Below, piece after piece: positions 26,285 to 33,166 of a DNA stretch of 41,598 nucleotides. The stretch's first letter is position 1. The number at the start of each line of letters is the position of its first letter. Both the position numbers and the translations under genes were made by a program. Below the pieces are notes generated by a model that searched no databases, was not told the DNA's origin, and saw nothing but the letters and a program-made list of their open reading frames with translations. Source of the stretch: Clostridia bacterium. Its GTDB lineage: Bacteria > Bacillota > Clostridia > UMGS1810. The DNA is taken from positions 1 to 41,598 of the forward strand of contig JAGATB010000016.1 in assembly GCA_017621495.1 (NCBI GenBank). The letters are read 5' to 3'.

Positions 26285-29200
26285 TTATAGCATAAGCCGA
26301 AGTTTAGTAAACAGCGCAGGATTTTTCTCATAGCCGATTCCCTTGGTAAGCTCAATCCATCCTCGTCTTCCTGTTCCATCATTGTCATTAATTATCATAG
26401 AAAAAGCAATGCCAATATCCGGTTTGATTTCAAAATTTTTAGTTATCAATTCAGACCAAGGAATGGTAATCTCATAATAGGTTATTTTTTCGTCTTCGTC
26501 CCTGCGAATCACACCCTCAAAATTGGTTACCGGTCCGGGGATTGCCGTACCTTCAGCACGATTTCGATAAATAGTGGGTTTGCCTTCATGTATTGAGATA
26601 CAAAGCTCGTTAAACGCAGCAGCTGAGGTTTCCATGTCACATTTAATACCAATCTGCAGACTATCGTTATTCCACATCAATTTGGGTTCCTTTGCAGAGG
26701 TATCTAACACATTGTCCCGTACCTTGGCTGCCAAATACAGATTATCATAATCCCACATCAGATTTACTTTGCCACTTAGATCATCAACACCCTTCCAATC
26801 GGTAATCTGCCGAATCTGAAATTCTCGATCGATATTAATCCATGCGCCCCGCATCCATTCCCCGGTTTCAAGGTATCCATCTATCTTGGGTGCATTCTTT
26901 GCATACTTGGCAATGGTAAAGTCCACCTCAAAGCTAAGATACTGGCTCTCCCCATCGCTCATATAGAAGGTTCCCGAAAGGGCATCCTTGTGTTTCTCGT
27001 TCATCTCCGGCAAATAAAACTTAACAGAACGTTCCCTCCCCGCAGGAATGCTGGAAACACCAATATTTGAAAGCTTTTCCACCACATCATTGGGGGATTC
27101 CAATTTAATATAACCACCAACAGGTCTTTCGTTACGATTATTCTTGACATTTAACGTAACCGCCCAACGGTTTAATGTGTGTTCATTATAGGGCTCGCAT
27201 TTTTCCAGCGAAATTGTTACCGAATCAACCGGTGTTATGACATATGAAACAGTGGCATATAGCTTATCCCCCTCATAGAAATAAAGCTGCAAGTTGGTTT
27301 TTGTCCTGGTTTTTAAAGTGAACTCTCCGATCATAGTACTGCCGGGAGCGAAGGTCTTATCCACCTGAACATCCAGATGACTATTCTTTGCGGGAACTAC
27401 TGTGAATGCTCTGCCTGTGTGATTGGTAACCTCAAACTGATAGGTATCTCCCACCACTGCGTCGTATAACAGTTCCTTGTGCTTTAGGGTTTCCTCTACC
27501 TGCTTAAACTCGGTAAAATCGCCCTCAATATACTTCACCGTCCATTCGGGCATGAAACTATAGATGCCTTCTTCGGAATACATCTTAGTTTCATTGCCAT
27601 ACATATCGGAAACTGTAATTTCCTTCGCTCCAAGGGAGAGGGTAATTTTACTTCTCTCATTGATGGACCAAAGGGCAATCATATCACTCTTTTCCGGGCG
27701 CCGGAACCGATACGCCATCAAATCATAATCCTCGGTGGCGATTTTATCAATACACTCTGCCCGGTTCATCATTCTACTCATCTGGGAAGCCGCAATCATA
27801 ATCGGTTTTGCAATCAACGCTTCATATGGGCTATTGATTCCCCTTGTCATACCAAACCGGCATCCGTTGCTAATCCGGCTGAATGTATCGTGCATGGTAT
27901 AAATAAAATATTTATCGATGACCTTTTCTGCCTGACTCATAATAAAGAATCTGGTAATGTATGCCGCCTGACCAATCTCACCACTGTCGTTGCCAATGAC
28001 CCGCATACCCGGATTTGTGGTTGCCGTCGTATATCCATTCTCAGTCGCCCAGATTTCTACATTTGGTTTTCCATATCTTGCACACAGTTCTTTCAGCTTT
28101 AGCACCTCTTCCATATTGCCGCTGACCTCCGGTGCAAACCGCCAGTTGTAAGGATGAACAGACACAATATCTACCTTGTCAAGTCCTCCAAGCTTAAACA
28201 CCTTGGGAATATAGGCATCCTCAGTGCTAACCGGGGTCTCGGCTGTGGCAGGTCCTGCCAGCATGATATCAGGAAGATAAGGCTTGGTTTTTTCCCAAAC
28301 TGAATCTAAAAGCTGGGCATATAGCTCTGCCGGCACCCTGTCGCCAAGGTTTGGCTCATTAATAATCTCAAAAGTATCAATGCCATACTGTTCTGTCAAC
28401 TTTGCAAATTCTCTCACATAGTCACCAAAGGCATCGGTAACCTCTTTGCGGTCGAATTCAGAGAAGGTAAAATCAAAGCGGAAGTTATCTCCATTCATGA
28501 TAGGATACATTTTGTATCTGCCGTCATAGATATCTCTATTTCGCTTATAAAAATTTTCTGCCCCTTTATTTATTCCGTAACTTCCCCGATTGGTCTCTGT
28601 CTGTACCCAAAGGATATCGCCTCGCACATGACTGATACCCGCACGATCCAAAAGTTCCATTCCGCCGTCGACCCAGGTATCATTGGTTGAGTCCATATTA
28701 AAATAATGCATGGATACGCCCAGATTTTCATTAAGTTCCTCCCGTTCATTTCGAGGAACTCTTGAAAAGGCTTTGTCATAAACCGTATAATATACACCGG
28801 TTTCATCCATCAACTCCACCCGATAGGTCATGGGTCCAAACCAGTCAAATCCAAACTCTACCTGTTTGGTTATAGTTTCTCCGGCCTTAAGGGTAATAGG
28901 TTCTCGCTTTTGCTCCAAAATCAATGATTCATCCAAGGTACCATCCTTTTGCAATTTTAACGGAGCCGCCACATTATCATACATAATGCCAACATCATTT
29001 AAATTGATGGCAGAAAAAATAACTTCACCCTCAAAATCATAGTTCACTGTACTGATAATGTCACTCTCAAACGCAATCTTCGCATCCCTTGGGAAAATAT
29101 TTCCTACATACTGAGTTCGAGACATTACCCGTGCCGGGCTTTTGGTTTCCATAGTCTTAACACTAACCTTAGAAACCGCCACATCCACCGTTGACGCCCC

Positions 29201-29776
29201 GGTATGCTGATCTGAAATGGTAATATAGAAATCAGAATCATAAGATAGAGCCTTTTGAAACTTAGGATCCCGGATATAGAAGGTATGTGTTTTCCACAGA
29301 TTGGTGTTCTTAAGTTCACAATAACCTGCATACTTGCCCTCTACATAAGGGGACCAAGGCTCAAACGCCCGGTAATATTTATCTGCTTTGTTCTCGTTGT
29401 TTTCAATGTAAAGTGCATCGTATACCAAAGCAAATGTTCCTTCTCCCGCATCAAAATACTCTACTGTAATTTCAACCCCGGTGCCATCTGCAATTTGAGA
29501 AGTAATGTCATTCCCGCTAACCGAAAAATACATGGCCTTTTGCTCTGCTTTTCCTTTAGACTGCATGATATAAACTTTCTTTCCCTGATAGCTTTGCGCT
29601 TTAAGCTCGCCGCGATTTGCCATGTAGCCTGTAAGTCCTCCACGGTTAACCTCGCCCGGAAGATATTCGGCATATACCACTTTGGTGTTTTCAGCAGCAG
29701 AAACAATGGGCAAACTTCCAAAGGTTTCCATAAGCATGACCGCACATAACACTAACACTACAACAGTTTTTTTCAT
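26285..29776 (-). CDS. Secreted clan GH-A glycosidase with C-terminal CBM9-like domain
   Basis: Exported enzyme of 1163 aa. A signal peptide (about 1-27) is followed by the shared module (about 60-195, VEYFDAGEGTFALVYDAL...WKTHTFYIRDPKF). An Ig-like part (about 220-345) precedes a GH-A TIM barrel (about 350-690) with FEIINEPN (acid/base Glu474), VDIVSVHPY and IWATENGYT (nucleophile Glu579). A beta domain with VSDMYGNETKMYSEEG and Ig-like stretches lead to a CBM9-type carbohydrate-binding domain (about 965-1163: PKIDGYLETGEWM, LMWDYDNLYLAAKVRDN). An upstream GTG at 29794 overlaps the ribosome site AAAGGAGG; the ATG at 29776 is the start. It resembles GH39; the substrate is unknown. No SLH anchor. 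Confidence 0.85.
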   Translation of the reverse strand: MKKTVVVLVLCAVMLMETFGSLPIVSAAENTKVVYAEYLPGEVNRGGLTGYMANRGELKAQSYQGKKVYIMQSKGKAEQKAMYFSVSGNDITSQIADGTGVEITVEYFDAGEGTFALVYDALYIENNENKADKYYRAFEPWSPYVEGKYAGYCELKNTNLWKTHTFYIRDPKFQKALSYDSDFYITISDQHTGASTVDVAVSKVSVKTMETKSPARVMSRTQYVGNIFPRDAKIAFESDIISTVNYDFEGEVIFSAINLNDVGIMYDNVAAPLKLQKDGTLDESLILEQKREPITLKAGETITKQVEFGFDWFGPMTYRVELMDETGVYYTVYDKAFSRVPRNEREELNENLGVSMHYFNMDSTNDTWVDGGMELLDRAGISHVRGDILWVQTETNRGSYGINKGAENFYKRNRDIYDGRYKMYPIMNGDNFRFDFTFSEFDRKEVTDAFGDYVREFAKLTEQYGIDTFEIINEPNLGDRVPAELYAQLLDSVWEKTKPYLPDIMLAGPATAETPVSTEDAYIPKVFKLGGLDKVDIVSVHPYNWRFAPEVSGNMEEVLKLKELCARYGKPNVEIWATENGYTTATTNPGMRVIGNDSGEIGQAAYITRFFIMSQAEKVIDKYFIYTMHDTFSRISNGCRFGMTRGINSPYEALIAKPIMIAASQMSRMMNRAECIDKIATEDYDLMAYRFRRPEKSDMIALWSINERSKITLSLGAKEITVSDMYGNETKMYSEEGIYSFMPEWTVKYIEGDFTEFKQVEETLKHKELLYDAVVGDTYQFEVTNHTGRAFTVVPAKNSHLDVQVDKTFAPGSTMIGEFTLKTRTKTNLQLYFYEGDKLYATVSYVITPVDSVTISLEKCEPYNEHTLNRWAVTLNVKNNRNERPVGGYIKLESPNDVVEKLSNIGVSSIPAGRERSVKFYLPEMNEKHKDALSGTFYMSDGESQYLSFEVDFTIAKYAKNAPKIDGYLETGEWMRGAWINIDREFQIRQITDWKGVDDLSGKVNLMWDYDNLYLAAKVRDNVLDTSAKEPKLMWNNDSLQIGIKCDMETSAAAFNELCISIHEGKPTIYRNRAEGTAIPGPVTNFEGVIRRDEDEKITYYEITIPWSELITKNFEIKPDIGIAFSMIINDNDGTGRRGWIELTKGIGYEKNPALFTKLRLML

Positions 29777-29790
29777 AATATACCTCCTTT

Positions 29791-31809
29791 TCACGCCGGA
29801 TAGTTTGACAGATCTTCAAACTTTGTAAAGTTCCCCTCTACAAATTGAGTTTCTTTAGTTACAAGGAATTCATACACTCCTGTTTTACTTTTTCTAATTA
29901 TCTGGTTTCCATACCGGTCTGTCAGGATAACCTCATCAGTTCCTAAATCCAATGTAATGACATTCTTTCTGGTATTCAAATACGCCCAAAAAACAAACAT
30001 ATCCGAAGAATCCGGTCTCTTATAACGAATTAATGTCATTCTGTCATGGCAGAATGTTTCACCCAAGCAAATTCCTCCCGCAATCATTCGATTCATATTG
30101 GCAAGCATCAAATACGCAGGTTTCGCCGCCAGCGGCGTCTCTCTCAAATTTGCAAGATCGCTATAGAGGACCCCAAAGGATCGCTCACACTCACTACGAT
30201 CCCGCTCCGGAGAGTCTACAAACTGATAAATATAAAACTTATCCAAAATGTTTTCTGCCCGTGAATACAGATAAGTATGCATGATATATTCTCCCTGGAG
30301 ATACTCGTCTGCTATGCCGCACCCCTTAGGCATAACCGGATATCCAAACTCCGTGTTCCAGACCGGCTTAACCTCGCCGTACTTTTCCATCAAGGCATAG
30401 ACACGTTTCACTCGCTCTATAAAATCAAATTCCTCCGGCGACGTGTTCCAGCAATAGGGATGAATATCCACCACATCACAATAAGAAAGTGCGCCTTGAG
30501 CAAAGGCCTCCTCTAACCAATAATAGGGAATACAAGCGGTAGTAAATCCCAAAACCTGTGCCTGTGGATCTTCTCGTTTTACTTCCTCATAAGCAATCTT
30601 CAAATCCTCCACATACCAATGCACACTTTCCCGCTTTTTCAAAGGAATGTTGGGTTCATTGTAGATGCTATAATAGCACACACGACCTTTCAGTTGCCTT
30701 ACCACATTTCTTACATACAATCTCCATTTTTCCTGATCTCCCTTTTCTCGTACCGGGCAATCGGTAACTCCAATGTGGACATTGGCTTTTCCCAAGGTGA
30801 AACAAACCTCAATATGGTTCTTTTCTGCCTCCTGAAGATATTCCTCAGCAAATGAAGGAATAGCATAGAGCCCTTCTTCTCTTTCAAAATCACTCCATAA
30901 GATTTCATCACGATTGATACCAAAACCGCCCTTTCGCATCAGTTCCAGTGCCGGTGCAGGTGCTCCTTTTACTGCTTGTGCGAAATGGTCTGAAAAACCC
31001 AAATCCCTATTCTGCACTACCTCTGAAGAAGAATGAATTTTGGCAAACTTGTTCTTTTTAATAGCATAAATTCCATCAGCCTTAACCTGAGTTACCAACA
31101 AATACAACCCGTACCGTTCTACCCGGGGACAAATAGTACGACAAAGGGTGTCCTTTACCACAATCGTTTCCTCTTCTTCCCAGACCACCTTTGCTGTGTC
31201 CCGATCCACCACCGTGTAGGTAATGGTTCCAAACATATCCTCCTGCATGGTATTAGTCAGCTTAATATCAAACATTATCTCATCATCAGAGAAGAAATTG
31301 TTTCCAATACATTGAGGTGCTTTTTGTTCTATTTCCACACCGGCAAACGTCCCGGTACCTTCCATATGTATCTTGCCAATAACGACCGGAGAAAAAGAGT
31401 TTCCCATAAATTCTGCATAAGCACTAATTATTAAATCACTGCCTCCGCAGCGCTTTTCAAAAAATGGGTTCTTGAGATAAAACCGATGAGTCATCCATAC
31501 TTTGGTGTCATGAAGTTCTACAATCTCCCCCATTTTCTCCGGATTGTCCAGTGCATCATACAATATTGTGAAAAAACCGTTTCCTACATCAAAGTATTCT
31601 ACATCCAGATACACGCTTTCCTTTTTACCATATTGGGTTTGCAGTGCGTCCTCCAAAGAGACCTTAATGACACTTCTTTCCTCTAATCTTCTTCCGGGAA
31701 GAAACCATTTCCCACGTTTTACATCTTCCCCAGGGAAAAGTACCACCGCTTCTCTATCATTGTACTTTTCCTTATGCGTGCCGCTACCATGTGCTATCTT
31801 TAACTCCAT
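29791..31809 (-). CDS. Cytoplasmic clan GH-A glycosidase (672 aa)
   Basis: Paralog of the two secreted GH-A enzymes, without a signal peptide, so it should work on imported fragments. It has the shared N-terminal module (about 60-130: VEYFDVGNGFFTILYDAL, WMTHRFYLKNPFF), an Ig-like part (about 165-255) and a TIM barrel (about 265-590). The barrel has YSIYNEPN (acid/base Glu385), VVDIHPY and VWNTEFGYP (nucleophile Glu487). A terminal beta domain (about 600-672) contains LTDRYGNQIIRKSKTGVYEF. Its GAGGAG ribosome site overlaps the last codons of the MBL gene, implying coupling. Its first residues lack any hydrophobic stretch. Specificity probably matches that of its secreted paralogs; it is not known. 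Confidence 0.82.
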   Translation of the reverse strand: MELKIAHGSGTHKEKYNDREAVVLFPGEDVKRGKWFLPGRRLEERSVIKVSLEDALQTQYGKKESVYLDVEYFDVGNGFFTILYDALDNPEKMGEIVELHDTKVWMTHRFYLKNPFFEKRCGGSDLIISAYAEFMGNSFSPVVIGKIHMEGTGTFAGVEIEQKAPQCIGNNFFSDDEIMFDIKLTNTMQEDMFGTITYTVVDRDTAKVVWEEEETIVVKDTLCRTICPRVERYGLYLLVTQVKADGIYAIKKNKFAKIHSSSEVVQNRDLGFSDHFAQAVKGAPAPALELMRKGGFGINRDEILWSDFEREEGLYAIPSFAEEYLQEAEKNHIEVCFTLGKANVHIGVTDCPVREKGDQEKWRLYVRNVVRQLKGRVCYYSIYNEPNIPLKKRESVHWYVEDLKIAYEEVKREDPQAQVLGFTTACIPYYWLEEAFAQGALSYCDVVDIHPYCWNTSPEEFDFIERVKRVYALMEKYGEVKPVWNTEFGYPVMPKGCGIADEYLQGEYIMHTYLYSRAENILDKFYIYQFVDSPERDRSECERSFGVLYSDLANLRETPLAAKPAYLMLANMNRMIAGGICLGETFCHDRMTLIRYKRPDSSDMFVFWAYLNTRKNVITLDLGTDEVILTDRYGNQIIRKSKTGVYEFLVTKETQFVEGNFTKFEDLSNYPA

Positions 31810-31816
31810 CTATGTC

Positions 31817-32557
31817 TTACTCCTCTAATTTAATCTCATCATTATCATTACCCACAAGCAATTTAAAATTATATTCCCCATCAAGTGCTAGAATTTCCTT
31901 TATCTTAGACTGAGGGTAAATATGATTCACCACTACCATATCTGCCTTTACCCTACTCAACTGTTCCTTTAATGTTTCCACCGAAGCATGAGCACACTCG
32001 GTAACAATCAGGTCGTAATGTTTGGAAAAGGCAATCTCCGGAAAATCGTCCATGGTATGGGTTAAGTCCCCGGTAAATAAAATATGTTTACCGCTCACCT
32101 CCACATCAAAGCCAAAGGAATACCCGCCTACAGTATCTAAGTGCTTATTGGGAATTGCGGTCACCATCAGATTTTCATCTTGATATACTACGCCCTCAGT
32201 ATAATGACGCACCTTGATATGCATATTTGAATTGTTTTGTCCTACTGTTTGTAACGGCTCGTTAAGTTTATCTACAACCCTTTTATCAGGGAGATATCCT
32301 TCAGCCTGAGAGTCTGTAACATGCCATTTACAAAGTCTTAAAAACATCTCCAGCCCATTCATATGATCAAGATGACAATGAGTAATAAACAGTTTTTTCA
32401 CCTTTTCATAGGGAACATCCCGGTTGGTTAAAAGTTCTGCCAGCGGTGCACCCACATCGAAAATATAAATATCCTCTCCAATCTCCAACATATTGCAAGT
32501 ACAAAATCTGTTTTTCTCCGGGATTCCGTGACTGGTTCCTAAAAATGTAAGTTTCAT
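31817..32557 (-). CDS. Metallo-beta-lactamase-fold hydrolase (RNase Z-like)
   Basis: A 246-aa cytoplasmic metal-dependent hydrolase. The metal-binding motif THCHLDH (His60, His62, Asp64, His65), FTGDLTH and VVNHIYPQ are clear, as is the RNase Z-type start LTFLGTSHGIPEKNR. The family covers phosphodiesterases, lactonases and others. As first gene of a glycan-use operon it may act on a sugar lactone, phosphoester or ester, but this is a guess. An ATG at 32578 lies within the GAGGAGAGG ribosome site; the ATG at 32557, 10 bases after it, is the better start. It is separated from the 672-aa glycosidase by only 7 bases. Confidence 0.85.
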   Translation of the reverse strand: MKLTFLGTSHGIPEKNRFCTCNMLEIGEDIYIFDVGAPLAELLTNRDVPYEKVKKLFITHCHLDHMNGLEMFLRLCKWHVTDSQAEGYLPDKRVVDKLNEPLQTVGQNNSNMHIKVRHYTEGVVYQDENLMVTAIPNKHLDTVGGYSFGFDVEVSGKHILFTGDLTHTMDDFPEIAFSKHYDLIVTECAHASVETLKEQLSRVKADMVVVNHIYPQSKIKEILALDGEYNFKLLVGNDNDEIKLEE

Positions 32558-32645
32558 GGCTCTCAAACCTCTCCTCATTTAATTTAATGGTTTCTTGGAA
32601 CAAATTATATTCCAAAAGACGCTTTCCCGCCTTTCATTCAACATC

Positions 32646-32674
32646 ATTATACAATATATCTCGAAAAATCTCTA
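32646..32674 (-). promoter_or_regulatory. Predicted promoter of the 22.8-kb minus-strand operon
   Basis: On the minus strand TAGAGA (32674-32669), a 17-base spacer and a perfect TATAAT (32651-32646) precede an 80-base leader to the MBL start codon. The 10-mer TATGGAAATA occurs at 32673-32682, overlapping the -35, and again at 32722-32731. This could be a regulator-binding repeat. Confidence 0.5.
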
Positions 32675-32731
32675 TGGAAATATCGCAACAAAACATAGAG
32701 AAATGTTCTGCTACAAATATTTATGGAAATA

Positions 32732-32985
32732 CAGGAAAAAACCACCAAACCACCGCAAAATAAGTGATTTGTATTACAAAAAATTTTTCTTGTCCAAATA
32801 TATATTTGTCCTCTACAATTAAGTATTGCATTAGTTGAAAACACTTGCAGATATTTTCTCACTACGCTCTTTTGCAGAATTTTTTATCTGCTCCCGGATA
32901 AACGTTTTCGGCGGCTCATTGTTTATTAAACCGTTAATTTGATTGAAATTCTGCTCCGTATGCTTTTTTGCATTTGTGAGATAAT
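32732..32985. other. AT-rich spacer between operon promoter and glgP hairpin
   Basis: Most of this stretch holds nothing I can call firmly. A perfect 14-base palindrome CAAATATATATTTG lies at 32795-32808 inside a repeated TTGTCC context. From 32831 upward a minus-strand open frame begins, described separately. Confidence 0.35.
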
Positions 32986-33007
32986 GAAATGGAAAGCGGA
33001 TAATCAT
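32831..33007 (-). CDS. Small open frame, 58 aa: unknown protein or gene relic
   Basis: A minus-strand frame starting ATG (33007), with GGAAAG 5 bases upstream, encodes a 58-aa polar peptide. It contains TNAKKHTEQNFNQINGLINN and TFIREQIKNSAKERSEK. The composition looks protein-like, and the frame stays open upstream to 33055 with no start, as in a decayed gene. It overlaps the 13-bp hairpin at 32986-33023 and lies just upstream of the glgP promoter on the opposite strand. It may equally be a dispersed non-coding element. I do not recognise it. Confidence 0.25.
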   Translation of the reverse strand: MIIRFPFHYLTNAKKHTEQNFNQINGLINNEPPKTFIREQIKNSAKERSEKISASVFN

Positions 33008-33029
33008 GTACGCTTTCCATTTCTGTTTT
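32986..33029 (+). terminator. 13-bp hairpin with short T run upstream of glgP
   Basis: GAAATGGAAAGCG (32986-32998) pairs perfectly with 33011-33023 across a 12-base loop, then TGTTTT follows on the plus strand. It resembles a rho-independent terminator insulating glgP from upstream plus-strand transcription, but no plus-strand gene lies directly before it. Confidence 0.5.
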
Positions 33030-33088
33030 AAGGCTTGACAACGGCACTCGAAGTGTTAGTCAAAATATACAAATCTTCATAAAACTCG

Positions 33089-33117
33089 TAGACATATATA
33101 CAATTTGAGTGTATAAT
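33089..33117 (+). promoter_or_regulatory. Predicted promoter of glgP
   Basis: TAGACA (33089-33094), a 17-base spacer and a perfect TATAAT (33112-33117). Transcription would start near 33124, which rules out the in-frame ATG at 33128 as a useful start. A TTGACA at 33035-33040 has no matching -10. Confidence 0.7.
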
Positions 33118-33166
33118 GTAGGGCAGAATGTATTTTCAATTTATAATAAAAAGGATGATATTTAAA

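Noticed and set aside
33128..33166. Upstream in-frame ATGs of glgP (33128, 33155)
   Set aside because: The first lies at the predicted transcription start; the second directly abuts the AAAAGG ribosome site. The ATG at 33167 fits both.
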